Positions 29,777 through 39,724 of a stretch of 64,000 bases of DNA are shown here, one piece after another. Position 1 is the first letter of the stretch, and each line of letters opens with the position of its first letter. The DNA comes from Rhodococcus rhodnii (GTDB taxonomy: Bacteria > Actinomycetota > Actinomycetes > Mycobacteriales > Pseudonocardiaceae). Location: contig JOAA01000037.1 of the NCBI GenBank assembly GCA_000720375.1, positions 31,376 to 95,375 on the forward strand. The letters run 5' to 3'. The notes beneath the pieces are model-generated. The model did no database searches, was not told the DNA's origin, and saw nothing but the letters and a program-made list of their open reading frames with translations. A program made the position numbers and the translations under genes.

Positions 29777-29984
29777 GAACCCGCCGCCAACTTTGGCGGA
29801 GATCAGGGCTGAGTGGCCGCCGGCTGTCGACGTACCGACTGCGGCTGCGGCGTTCGGACTGAGTCGCAGCCACGCCTACGAACTGGTGGCTCGCGGGGAG
29901 TTTCCAGCGAAGGTGGTCAAGTTCGGCAGCCGGTACAAGGTGCTCACTGAGTCGCTCATCCACGCACTGTCCGCAACGGACTAA
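29766..29984 (+). CDS. Excisionase-like MerR/AlpA-type DNA-binding protein
   Basis: 72 residues. The core DVPTAAAAFGLSRSHAYELVARGEFPAKVVKFGSRYKVLTESLIHAL is the HTH_17 fold found in excisionases and AlpA-like activators of actinobacterial integrative elements. It overlaps the Xre gene, so the two are co-translated. Probable recombination directionality factor for the island. Confidence 0.82.
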   Translation: MPSRNPPPTLAEIRAEWPPAVDVPTAAAAFGLSRSHAYELVARGEFPAKVVKFGSRYKVLTESLIHALSATD

Positions 29985-30089
29985 CGCATCCAGGTTCGGG
30001 TCCGGCACGCGAGCGGCATGACCAGAACCGCTGCCTTCGTGTGCACTTTGTCGTACGGACAGGAAGAACCAATCGCGGTCAGCAAGTTA

Positions 30090-30161
30090 GGGATCCGGTT
30101 ACCGGACCCCACGCCACGGCTGAAAGCCATGGCCAGCAACGAAGGCGTGCCGGGGCACGCC
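30090..30161. other. Candidate origin of transfer (oriT) upstream of mobC
   Basis: Two inverted repeats lie in the 200 bases between the excisionase and mobC genes. GGGATCCGGT/ACCGGACCCC (30090-30110, one mismatch) is followed by a perfect GGCGTGCC/GGCACGCC (30144-30161). Paired hairpins just before mobilisation genes are typical of oriT regions. Not proven. Confidence 0.4.
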
Positions 30162-30182
30162 GAACACCACTTGGGGGAACTG

Positions 30183-30587
30183 ATGGCACACAACAGAGTG
30201 CGGCGCCAACGCCGCGTCGAGGGCGGCTCACCTATCAGCATCCACGTCCGTACCACCACGACGACCTACGCTCGCCTGATCGTCCAGTCCGCACGGGCAG
30301 GCCTATCGGTGCCGCGCTACCTCATCGAGTCCGCGTTACGCGAATCCGCCAGCGGCTGGAGTCAACGTGAGCAACGCTGGTGGGCCGAACGCCTCGACAC
30401 CGTCGAGACTCGTCTGGTTCGAATTGGAACCAACATCAACCAGATGGCGGCGGCGTTCAATGCCACCGGCGAACCGCCACCAGCACTGACTGCCGCGCTG
30501 GCCTACTTCACGGTGACACTGGAACAGCATCGGAAGGTCCTCAGGGGCATCGATCCGTCTGACCGGTCCCGCGAACCGAAGTCGTGA
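30183..30587 (+). CDS. MobC-like relaxosome accessory protein
   Basis: 134 residues from the ATG at 30183, which has GGGGGAA eight bases upstream. It reads RRVEGGSPISIHVRTTTTTYARLIVQSARAGLSVPRYLIESALRE in the N-terminal half (RHH-like) and ETRLVRIGTNINQMAAAFNATGE in the C-terminal half, the latter being the typical MobC motif. It overlaps the relaxase by four bases. Probably melts or positions DNA at oriT for the relaxase. Confidence 0.85.
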   Translation: MAHNRVRRQRRVEGGSPISIHVRTTTTTYARLIVQSARAGLSVPRYLIESALRESASGWSQREQRWWAERLDTVETRLVRIGTNINQMAAAFNATGEPPPALTAALAYFTVTLEQHRKVLRGIDPSDRSREPKS

Positions 30588-32128
30588 TCGCCAAGGCTCC
30601 GGCCAAGGGCAAGTACGGCTCGGACACGTACGGTCTGTTGAGGTATCTGTTCGGATCCGGCAAGGCCAACGAACACCGCGACCAACATCTTGTCGCCGCT
30701 TGGGATCCGGAGTGGCTTGCCGGCGGAGCCTTCGCCACTCGCTACCGCGGCTGGCTGCCTCGCCTTGCCCGTGAGATCGATGCGCCGATGACCGGCCACG
30801 ACGTAGAACTGGCAGGAGGTCACGTCTACCACGTAGTGCTGTCGGTTCCTTGCCAAGACGGTGTCCTCGGCGACGCCCGGTGGCGCGAACTTGTCGAGGA
30901 AGCAATCGACCGCATGGGCCTCGGTCCCGAGAGTGAGGGCCGCGCCGGGTGCCGATGGGTCGCTGTGCACCACGGCCCGAGCAAGGACGGCAACGACCAC
31001 GTTCACCTCGCCCTGAACTTGGTCCGCGGCGACGGCACGATTGCCGACACCTACCGGGACTGGCCACGCTGGCGGCAGTGGTGCATGGAGGTGGAGCAAC
31101 GCCTCAACCTGACACCAACCTCGCCAGCCAACAAGACCGCGCCGCTCCGGCCGACACGCGCCGAAACCGAGAAAGCGGCTCGCTTGGGGTGGAAGCAACC
31201 GAGCCGCGAGTATCTACGCGAAGTCGTCCGCGTTGCGGCCCTTGAGGCAACCTCGGCGAAGGTGTTCGTCGATCTACTGCGCCAGGAGATGTCGGTATCC
31301 ATCGAGCCACGATGGGGCGCCGATGGCGAACTGTCTGGTTACCGGGTGGCGCAGATGGGCGACAGGAGCAAGTCGTCCGGCGAGCAGATCTGGTTCAGCG
31401 GCAGCAGGCTCGCTCGTGATCTGTCCGCTCCCAAACTGATCCAGCGATGGGCGAGTGTGGATGGTTCGCCAAGCCCCGCAAGCCCGCGTCTGCCAAACCA
31501 CGCCGAACGCCGTGAAGCAATCACTGAGGCGACCGGCACAGTGACTCATGCCCGCGAAGTTCTGGCAGCCAACCTCCACGTCGGTGACGCAACTGACGAC
31601 AACACGGCAGACGGGATCGCCCACGCGGTCCTGGATCTGCTGACCGCAACCGCGCGTGGGATTGAGGGCCCGGATGCCGGTCCCATCACCGCGGCAGCGA
31701 AGACATACCAATTGGCAGCTGCGGTGCCGTATCGAGTTCAACCGACCCGCTGGGCACCCATCGCAGTTGAACTGCGGGCAGCCGCCCGACGCCTTGCGCA
31801 CGCTGGCGCGCTGTCAAGGCGCGGCAGTACCGGCGTCGCGTTGGTCGCCCTGATCGCCGCCTTGGCCTCGCTGCTTGCTGAGGTCAGCGCGTGGCGAGAA
31901 CTGACCCAGCAACGACAGCAGTCCGACGCCGCGCGCCGCGCGGCAGAGTTACTGAGTCAAGACGCGCCCCTACTCGCGGAGCACCTACCAACCGCGCGAC
32001 GTGTTCATGCAGAACGGGCTGCTCAGGAGAAACGTCGTGGTCCCGACAGATTGCCTAATGTGGACTCTTCTCTCAAACAACGATCAACGGTCCGCGAACC
32101 ATTCGGCAGAAGCGGTCGGGCGCGCTAA
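30584..32128 (+). CDS. MobA/VirD2-like relaxase
   Basis: 514 residues. The N-terminal tyrosine region is GKYGSDTYGLLRYLFGSGKANEH. The metal-binding histidine motif is AVHHGPSKDGNDHVHLALNLV, the HxxxxxxxNxHxH pattern of the MOB relaxases that pair with MobC. It would nick oriT and lead the strand into a recipient using a helper conjugation apparatus. The C-terminal ~200 residues are Ala/Arg-rich, including a hydrophobic stretch (VALVALIAALASLLAE), without recognised domains. Confidence 0.9.
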   Translation: MIAKAPAKGKYGSDTYGLLRYLFGSGKANEHRDQHLVAAWDPEWLAGGAFATRYRGWLPRLAREIDAPMTGHDVELAGGHVYHVVLSVPCQDGVLGDARWRELVEEAIDRMGLGPESEGRAGCRWVAVHHGPSKDGNDHVHLALNLVRGDGTIADTYRDWPRWRQWCMEVEQRLNLTPTSPANKTAPLRPTRAETEKAARLGWKQPSREYLREVVRVAALEATSAKVFVDLLRQEMSVSIEPRWGADGELSGYRVAQMGDRSKSSGEQIWFSGSRLARDLSAPKLIQRWASVDGSPSPASPRLPNHAERREAITEATGTVTHAREVLAANLHVGDATDDNTADGIAHAVLDLLTATARGIEGPDAGPITAAAKTYQLAAAVPYRVQPTRWAPIAVELRAAARRLAHAGALSRRGSTGVALVALIAALASLLAEVSAWRELTQQRQQSDAARRAAELLSQDAPLLAEHLPTARRVHAERAAQEKRRGPDRLPNVDSSLKQRSTVREPFGRSGRAR

Positions 32129-32298
32129 TGGGCAGTGGGCTTCGCCAGCGAGGCCAAAGCTGTTCGGGTGTGAACGAACTGCCCGCTTATTGCGGATGAA
32201 CATGCTGCTCCGAATAGGTGTTACTGCGGTTCGCGGATTGCAGCATGTGTAGTCGCTCCGGAATCCTGTCCTGTTGCTCACATTCGAGGAAGGTGATT

Positions 32299-35200
32299 AT
32301 GGCGGCTCCCAGCGATCTCAGCGTGCTCGACCAGACCATCAGCCTTATGGATTTCCTGGCCGAAGTCACCGACGCCGCCGAGCGCGACCCGGTCCGTGAC
32401 ATCTTGGCCGATGAAACTGGCGCCCCAGACCCGCTGATCTGGCTCGGCAGGCTGCCGGACGGTGTACGCCTCACACCCCGCGCCGCTGACGACATTCTGC
32501 TGCGGGTACGCCCGCCTAAGACTGTTCTTGAACCCCGGCCACCAGCCCTGGTCGCTGGGTGGATTGACTCCGCTGACCCGCGCGGACCAGCCGGTCCCGA
32601 GCCGCGCTTGCTCGATGCCGGCCCAGTCGGTGCGGACGTCGACCAACTGACAGCCCCGCCTACCGGCGTGCGGCACGCGTTCGACCGCTGGCTCGCCGAT
32701 TGGCGGCAGTGGAGCGTGGAGCAGAGCCGATCGCGGGGACGTCGCGAACTCTACGAAACCCTCGAAAAGGCAGCGAAAACGCTGGAACAGCAAGACGACG
32801 AGTACGAGTTCGTGCTCGCCGCCGGGCTTGTGTGCTGGCACGCACCCGACGGGGAGAAGATCCGGCGCCACCTCGTCACCGAACCTGTCCGCCCTCGGCT
32901 CGACCGAGAGACCGCCGAAGTGACTGTGTCCTTCATCGGCGGCAAACGACGGTTCGAAGACCGGGAACTGTTCAGCGACCAGGAAACCTATGTGCCAGAT
33001 CGTGGCCGCACCGCGCGCCAGGCCATCCTCGACAGCGACAACGCATTGCTGGACGAGAAGCTGTTGACCGAGGTTGAGGAGTGGCTCGGGCTCAGCATTG
33101 CCGGTGAGTTCACGTCTAAACCCGTCCCCGCGGACGTTGCAGCGGAGCTCCCCGCGACCCTCGAACTGACCGCCTCCCCAGCGCTGTTGCTGCGACCGCG
33201 CAGCCGCGAACTGCTCGCCGAGACATATCGCCGAATCGCCGCCCAACTTAGAGAACCTGATGCCGAGGTCCCAGTCGCGCTTGCTCAGTTGGTTGCCGAC
33301 ACCGAGGCGGACACACGTGCTCGATGGCTGACTGAACAGAATGCTGTACCAGGTGACGTTCTCGGGAGCGACCCACTGTTCCCGTTGCCCACCAACGAGG
33401 AGCAGGAGCGGGTCATCGACCTGCTCAAACGCGAGATCGGCGTCGTGGTCCAGGGGCCTCCAGGCACTGGAAAGACACACACCATCGCTAACCTCGTCAG
33501 CGCCTTGCTCGCACGCGGTATGCGCGTCCTGGTCACCAGCCAGAAGGATCAAGCGCTCAAAGTGCTGCGCGACAAAATCCCACCGGACTTGCGCAGCCTG
33601 TGCGTTTTGCTGGCGGGCGGCAGCAAGGACGCGGCGAAGGAACTCGAGCGTGGTCTCGACGCGCTGTCCGAAGCGATCTCCTCTCCCTCAACTGCAACAC
33701 TGGGCCGCCGTGCCGCTCAGCTCGCCGAGGAACGGCATGCCCTGCGATCACGCAGCGCCAAGCTCAATGACGACATCCGTCAGTTGCGCGAGGTCGAGTA
33801 CCGCGAGCACGATCCCGTCGTGCCCGGGTACAGCACCGACGCCTACGCGGGAACGCTTACCGACATCGTCCGCCAGGTGCAGGACAACGCAGCTTCCTAC
33901 AACTGGATGCCGCCAGTCGACCAGCAATGGCCTGACCGTCCACCACTGTCGACTGCGGACCTGCTGGAGTTGCTACAGCTCACCAGGACCGACCGTCCCA
34001 GTCGCCGTATCCGAGCGGATCAACAAATCCCTGGCCGCAATGACCTGCCGAACGCTGGCGAGCTCGCAGACATCATCACCTCTGAGGAGAACGCGCGGAA
34101 AACCGCACACGAAGACACCAGCCAGCTGACCCAACGGCTCGCAGCCCTCGGCAGCGACATCCTGCTCCAACTCCGCAAGTTGGGTGACGAAGCCCGCACG
34201 GGCCTGGGACGTCTCGGCTACGGCGAGGACTATGTCACTCTGCCGGAACGGAACTGGGTAGCCAGCGCAGTAGGCGACCACCTTGCGAACCGGCACCGTG
34301 GACTGTGGCAGCGCCTGTTCCAGGTACGAGACGAGGCTAGCCGACTCCAACAGCTGATACAGGCGCAAGGGCTCCGGTTCGCCGTGGACCTGCCCTCAGT
34401 GCATGAGTACGGCATCGGTAAGACACGCGGCCTGCTCAACACCGGCCGCCAACTGCGTGATTACCTTGAGTCTGGTGGGAAAGTCCGCAAGTTCGCGCAG
34501 TCGGCTGCCCAGAAAGCTGCCAAGGAATTCTTAAGCGTCGTAAGGGTCGACGGCAGGCCACCCGACCAGCTCGACCCGCTCGACGCGGCGCTCGAACGCC
34601 TCGAAGCGGAAGTCGCCGCCGTTCAGCTCATCGAGTTGTGGGCTGAGGCAGACGTCGACATTCGCGCCCAGCACCTCACCCGAATCTTGTCCGAACTCGC
34701 CGACAACGGACGCTTGCTCGGCTACATCAATCACCTCACCCAAGTCCAGGCCGCCGTGAACGACACCCTGCTCCGCGCGGGCCTGTCGATCGACTTGTCC
34801 ACTGTCGCTGCGCTCGTTCGGACCCTCGACGCCGTGCCAGCCGCCCTCAAGTACGTCTCCCTTGAGCGGGCCCGTCATCAGGTTGCAGCCCTCCAGGGCA
34901 AGGTCACCGCGTGGGCATCAGCGGAAAACGCATGCTCGGAGCTGGGGCTGCTCGTGAAAGCTGTCGCGCAACGCGATCTCGATGCATACCGTAGTGGACT
35001 GGACGCCATCGACGTCGCACGACACGAACGTGCTGAGGAGCACCGTCGTGGACAGCTGGCGCGAACGCTACGCAACGTCCACCCCGCACTGTTCGAGCTG
35101 TTTGAGAACACTGCGGCCGATCCTGCCTGGGAAACGCGACTGCGTGACTTGCCCGCGGCCTGGGCGTGGTCGAAGGCTGAGCAGTACATCCTGGCTACCC

Positions 35201-36834
35201 GCAACGCCGACGACGAACGTCGGCTCGTCGCGGAGTTCGACCAAGTCGAGGACGAGATCAATCGGGTTACCGAGCAACTTGCTGGGGTACGAGCACTGCA
35301 GTCGTGCCTGGACCGCATGACCGACACTCACGCTCGCGCATTGCGTAGCTACCGCGAACACATGAGCCACATCGGCGCTGGCGGAGGCTCCAAGGTCCGT
35401 GAGTTTCGCAAAGCCGCGCGGCGTGCCATGGAGAAAGCAAAGGACGCCGTGCCCGCGTGGGTGGTGCCTCTGCCGAACCTGCTGGAGAACATCGCCGCAG
35501 TGCGGGACTCCTTTGATGTAGTCATCGTCGACGAAGCCAGCCAGGTCGGGCTCGAGCAGTTGTTCCTTCTTTGGATGGCGCCTCGGGTCATCGTTGTCGG
35601 CGACGACAAGCAATGCACGCCTGGTGGGAACAGGTTGGGCAAGCTGGACCCGCTGTTCGCCAAACTGGAGGAGTACCTCAGCGACGTCGACTACGAGATT
35701 CGACACAACTTCACGCCGAAGTCCCACCTCTACGGGCTGCTCTCCGCTCGCTCCGGGAAGGACGCCGTCGTCCGCCTGCGTGAGCACTTCCGGTGCATGC
35801 CGGAAATCATCAACTGGTCCTCTACCCAGTTCTATGGCGAAGAAGACCGCCCTGGGCTGATTCCCCTGCGTGAACGGAAGGCAACCGACCTTGAGCCGTT
35901 AGTCGTTGTCCACGTCGAGGGCGGATACACGGAGGGTCGCGACGCCCGGCGACGCAATGAAACCGAAGCGAAACGTATCGTCGCCCAACTTGCAGAATGC
36001 CTCGTAGATCCCCGATATCAGGACAAAACCTTTGGCGTCGTCGTGTTGCAGAGCACCGGGCAGGTCAAACTGCTCGAACACGAGATCAACGCCACCATCT
36101 CTGCCGAGGACCGGCAAAAACGCAAAATCCGCGTCGGCACACCCCCGACCTTTCAGGGCGATGAGCGTGACGTGATCTTCCTGTCGATGGTCGTGGCCGA
36201 ACCACCTCGTGCACAGCGCGCACCTCTGATGCAACAGGCCTACAACGTTGCCGCCAGTCGCGCCAAGGACCAGATGTGGCTGTTTACATCTATCCGCATT
36301 GCCGACCTTAAGCCTGACGACCTACGCGCCTCCCTGATGAGCTACATGCTTGCCCCGCCTTCGGTGTTTGGCACTTCGCCAGGCCTCGATGAGGTCAGCG
36401 ACACCGCTCGGTCGACCCTGTTCGACTCGTTGTTCGAGCAGAAGGTCTTCCGGGAGATCAAGAAACGCGGCTACTTCGTCGTCCCTCAGTACCCGGTAGG
36501 AACCCGCCGCCTTGACCTAGTCGTCGTCGGAAGCGGCGGACGGCTCGCGGTCGAATGCGACGGTCACCTATGGCACACCAGCACCGCTCAACAGGTCTCC
36601 GATGCCCGCCGCGACCGCGAGTTGCGTCGCATGGGTTGGGATGTCGTCCGCATCCGGGAAAGCGAATTCGAGTTTGACCCCGCCCGGGAGTTAGCGCCCC
36701 TGTGGCAGCGCCTCGAACAACGAGATATTCACCCCGATGACATCACCGCCGCACCGGCAGCACCCGACTGGTCACCGGTCGACCTGCCGAACGAGGACAC
36801 CACCACAGATCTGGACGAGGGGAGCAACCTGTGA
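32299..36834 (+). CDS. SF1 DNA/RNA helicase fused to a C-terminal DUF559-like nuclease
   Basis: 1511 residues from the ATG at 32299 (GAGGAAGG six bases before). Walker A is GVVVQGPPGTGKTHTIANLV (about residue 386). A long, mainly helical insertion (about 420-1060) precedes Walker B DVVIVDEASQVGLEQL (about 1078) with VVGDDKQCTP. Motifs V/VI are PPTFQGDERDVIFLSMV (about 1282) and YNVAASRAKDQMWLF. Residues ~1370-1490 form a nuclease of the REase_MTES_1575/DUF559 type, with RRLDLVVVGS and RLAVECDGHLWH supplying the D...ExD-type catalytic residues. The architecture recurs in candidate anti-phage genes. It overlaps the HEPN-like gene by four bases. Confidence 0.88.
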   Translation: MAAPSDLSVLDQTISLMDFLAEVTDAAERDPVRDILADETGAPDPLIWLGRLPDGVRLTPRAADDILLRVRPPKTVLEPRPPALVAGWIDSADPRGPAGPEPRLLDAGPVGADVDQLTAPPTGVRHAFDRWLADWRQWSVEQSRSRGRRELYETLEKAAKTLEQQDDEYEFVLAAGLVCWHAPDGEKIRRHLVTEPVRPRLDRETAEVTVSFIGGKRRFEDRELFSDQETYVPDRGRTARQAILDSDNALLDEKLLTEVEEWLGLSIAGEFTSKPVPADVAAELPATLELTASPALLLRPRSRELLAETYRRIAAQLREPDAEVPVALAQLVADTEADTRARWLTEQNAVPGDVLGSDPLFPLPTNEEQERVIDLLKREIGVVVQGPPGTGKTHTIANLVSALLARGMRVLVTSQKDQALKVLRDKIPPDLRSLCVLLAGGSKDAAKELERGLDALSEAISSPSTATLGRRAAQLAEERHALRSRSAKLNDDIRQLREVEYREHDPVVPGYSTDAYAGTLTDIVRQVQDNAASYNWMPPVDQQWPDRPPLSTADLLELLQLTRTDRPSRRIRADQQIPGRNDLPNAGELADIITSEENARKTAHEDTSQLTQRLAALGSDILLQLRKLGDEARTGLGRLGYGEDYVTLPERNWVASAVGDHLANRHRGLWQRLFQVRDEASRLQQLIQAQGLRFAVDLPSVHEYGIGKTRGLLNTGRQLRDYLESGGKVRKFAQSAAQKAAKEFLSVVRVDGRPPDQLDPLDAALERLEAEVAAVQLIELWAEADVDIRAQHLTRILSELADNGRLLGYINHLTQVQAAVNDTLLRAGLSIDLSTVAALVRTLDAVPAALKYVSLERARHQVAALQGKVTAWASAENACSELGLLVKAVAQRDLDAYRSGLDAIDVARHERAEEHRRGQLARTLRNVHPALFELFENTAADPAWETRLRDLPAAWAWSKAEQYILATRNADDERRLVAEFDQVEDEINRVTEQLAGVRALQSCLDRMTDTHARALRSYREHMSHIGAGGGSKVREFRKAARRAMEKAKDAVPAWVVPLPNLLENIAAVRDSFDVVIVDEASQVGLEQLFLLWMAPRVIVVGDDKQCTPGGNRLGKLDPLFAKLEEYLSDVDYEIRHNFTPKSHLYGLLSARSGKDAVVRLREHFRCMPEIINWSSTQFYGEEDRPGLIPLRERKATDLEPLVVVHVEGGYTEGRDARRRNETEAKRIVAQLAECLVDPRYQDKTFGVVVLQSTGQVKLLEHEINATISAEDRQKRKIRVGTPPTFQGDERDVIFLSMVVAEPPRAQRAPLMQQAYNVAASRAKDQMWLFTSIRIADLKPDDLRASLMSYMLAPPSVFGTSPGLDEVSDTARSTLFDSLFEQKVFREIKKRGYFVVPQYPVGTRRLDLVVVGSGGRLAVECDGHLWHTSTAQQVSDARRDRELRRMGWDVVRIRESEFEFDPARELAPLWQRLEQRDIHPDDITAAPAAPDWSPVDLPNEDTTTDLDEGSNL

Positions 36835-37673
36835 CCACCACATCCGATCACTCCGACGAGGACATCAAGGTCGAACTCGACGAGAACGTCCTTGAACGAC
36901 TCGCCTCGCTGATCTGCGGCGATGACAGCACCCCCTATTACCGCACCGCCTACCAACTGAAGAGGTTCTTTGAAGCCGCTGGCTGGCGGCGGATCGGCGA
37001 ATTCGACAGCGGGCGGTACAGGGCGGTCCTGGAGATGCTGCAAAGCCGCCGCCGGGACTCCGACGCACTCCGCGGCGTCCTGCTGCGCCTGGCTGATCCC
37101 CGCGAACACCTCGACGATGACGAAACACGGGTGGTCGTCGTCCAGGAACTCAACGAACTGCTGGCAGTGGAGGGATACCAGGTCATTTACCGAGCCGGAC
37201 GGCCTGATTTGATCACGCAGACCCCCACGATGAACCGACCGGCCATGAAGGCACCTGTCCAGCTCACGGCCAACCTTGCCGACGTCGTCAGCGACGAGGC
37301 GTTCGGCGAGCAACTCAAATCCCGCCTTGACGAAGCGCAGATCTGTTGGAAGAACGGCGCGCCGACCGCCGCCATCATCATGCTCGGCAGCCTCCTCGAA
37401 GGCGTGCTTTACGACGTAGCCCTCAGCCAGCACACCGATGGCCGCCCACCGAACGACCATCTAGAGAGCCTCATTAATCTCGCCAAAGAAAAAGGCTGGC
37501 TGCCCCAGGACGTCGTCGACTACGCCCACGTGCTGCGCAGCCATCGAAACCTTGTCCACCCCAAGAAACAATTCACGCAGGGATACTCTCCCAAAGACAG
37601 CACTGTCCGGATAGCGTGGAACGTTGTTGTCGCCACCCTCAACGACCTCGCCCAGTTGAAAAATACCGTCTAA
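36831..37673 (+). CDS. AbiJ-like protein with predicted C-terminal HEPN domain
   Basis: 280 residues. The N-terminal ~130 resemble the AbiJ N-terminal module (YYRTAYQLKRFFEAAGWRRI; LRGVLLRLADPREHLD; VVVVQELNELLAVEGYQV). The C-terminal helical domain contains VLRSHRNLVHPKK (about 234-246), fitting the RX4-6H HEPN ribonuclease motif (Arg236, His243). It overlaps the helicase-nuclease gene by four bases, so the two are almost certainly made together. Inference: an RNase effector controlled by, or acting beside, the helicase-nuclease in an abortive-infection-like defence. Family assignment is from motif reading only. Confidence 0.72.
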   Translation: MTTTSDHSDEDIKVELDENVLERLASLICGDDSTPYYRTAYQLKRFFEAAGWRRIGEFDSGRYRAVLEMLQSRRRDSDALRGVLLRLADPREHLDDDETRVVVVQELNELLAVEGYQVIYRAGRPDLITQTPTMNRPAMKAPVQLTANLADVVSDEAFGEQLKSRLDEAQICWKNGAPTAAIIMLGSLLEGVLYDVALSQHTDGRPPNDHLESLINLAKEKGWLPQDVVDYAHVLRSHRNLVHPKKQFTQGYSPKDSTVRIAWNVVVATLNDLAQLKNTV

Positions 37674-37867
37674 TCAACGGGAGAATTTGAACAACTCTTC
37701 AAGCTGTCTGCCCTGCTGGAACAAGTAGGGCAGGCTCAGCATGTGCCGACGAGGAGCGGATGCCTTGACAGATGGATCGTCCGGCCGGATTCTGGCCAAG
37801 ATGTTCGGCACGCTGGTGGGGTCGGTCGGTGAGCTTCGCCAGCTATGGTTCTGGCGCCGGAGGAACG

Positions 37868-38254
37868 ATGACCAACCTGAATGACTTCCTTTTTGACCCG
37901 CATAGCGTGCGGCCATGGACGTTCACTGACGAAGGCGTGTGCTATGAGGGCGCTATCACCACCACTCCGTATGTCTGCCAGAGGTTGAATCGAAATGGTG
38001 TACCAGAACGGACCTCCGAGGGTGATCAACGTTGGGCTTTGTGGACAACAGTCACGACCGGTGGCGAGCATCGCGGGTTCTGTATTCAGGACAACACGAT
38101 CGCGCGTGGATTCGGTGGACGGGCAGTCGAACGCAATCTACGGCGGTGGGCCGACCAATGGAAAGTTGGTGGAACACTAACTATTTCCTGGAATCGAGCT
38201 GAAGATGGAACTCGCATGTACCGCAACCGTTACACGCCACCTTCTGGGCAGTGA
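37868..38254 (+). CDS. Uncharacterised 128-residue protein
   Basis: Starts at ATG 37868 after CGGAGGAAC. The translation (TNLNDFLFDPHSVRPWTFTD; GFCIQDNTIARGFGGRAVER; VGGTLTISWNRAEDGTRMYR) has no membrane segment and no motif I recognise; it looks like a small soluble strand-rich protein. It lies 195 bases downstream of the HEPN-like gene on the same strand and has its own Shine-Dalgarno. GC is lower than in flanking chromosomal genes, as expected for island cargo. Confidence 0.6.
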   Translation: MTNLNDFLFDPHSVRPWTFTDEGVCYEGAITTTPYVCQRLNRNGVPERTSEGDQRWALWTTVTTGGEHRGFCIQDNTIARGFGGRAVERNLRRWADQWKVGGTLTISWNRAEDGTRMYRNRYTPPSGQ

Positions 38255-38459
38255 GGTGAGGCACACGGATCTCGGCTATCCTCTTTGACAGTAGTACCGC
38301 GCATCTATCGTCTGATGCGGAGCGTGGGTGGAGCACCGGTTCGCCAGGACCGCCCATAGTCGCTCACCAGCCCAGGAGCTCGAGTCAGTGGTGCGAAGTC
38401 GATCGGGACAGACGATCGGTTGGCGGAGACACCTCACCTCTCTTTCCTGGGAGTATTTG

Positions 38460-38840
38460 GTGTCTGCTACGGATCCGTCGCCCTCTTCGTCAACTTCTAT
38501 CGGCCGGGACCGCTGTGAGGTCTGTCAGCACAGGGTGGTTCCTTCTGAGGTTCGTGTACCCACCGCGGCTCCCGTTGTGCCCTGGAGTCATGAGCGGTTG
38601 TCCCTGACCGCGCTGATCAGCTGGATTTTGGATGATGACAGCCGGACACGTCGCCTACGGTCCCTCCTGTCCACCGTGCGACGCGAAGCCATCGCGCTTA
38701 TCTGCACGATCGCAGCGATCATGGTCGTGGTCATTGGGTTGTGGGTATGGGCAGGCTTCAGTTCAGCAGGCGCTATCACGGCCACAACTGCGGCGATAGC
38801 AGCGCTCACGCTTCGAATGCGGCGAATTCGCCGGTCTTGA
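38460..38840 (+). CDS. Small protein with C-terminal transmembrane hairpin, unknown function
   Basis: 126 residues from GTG 38460 (GGGAG nine bases upstream); the frame is open further 5' but with weak coding character. A Ser-rich N-terminus with a CEVCQHR motif leads to two hydrophobic helices (EAIALICTIAAIMVVVIGLWVWAG; ITATTAAIAALTL) and a basic tail (RMRRIRRS). Small membrane proteins next to defence genes are sometimes effectors, but there is no direct evidence here. Confidence 0.45.
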   Translation: MSATDPSPSSSTSIGRDRCEVCQHRVVPSEVRVPTAAPVVPWSHERLSLTALISWILDDDSRTRRLRSLLSTVRREAIALICTIAAIMVVVIGLWVWAGFSSAGAITATTAAIAALTLRMRRIRRS

Positions 38841-39063
38841 TGTATGGCCTGTGCGTCGTGTGAGTGCGTGAGCGTCTAAACAGGACCTCGCGGCGGCGTG
38901 AGCTCGCCCCTCCGTGTGGTTCACCTCAGCAGGATTGAGTCGTCGGCGACCTCGACGAAGGCACATCCGTTGGTCGAGACACTGAGGTGTCGCCTGTGAG
39001 GTTCCAAAACACTGCACTACGGTCTTGACCTGCGACGATCGCACGGTCGACGGCAACGCATGA

Positions 39064-39689
<626 letters not shown>

Positions 39690-39724
39690 CGTGCAGGTCA
39701 TGGTCATGGACTTCTGACACCCCA

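Noticed and set aside
27643..32128. Prophage interpretation of the integrase region
   Set aside because: No capsid, terminase, portal, tail or lysis genes are found between the att sites; MobC and relaxase point to a mobilizable element instead.
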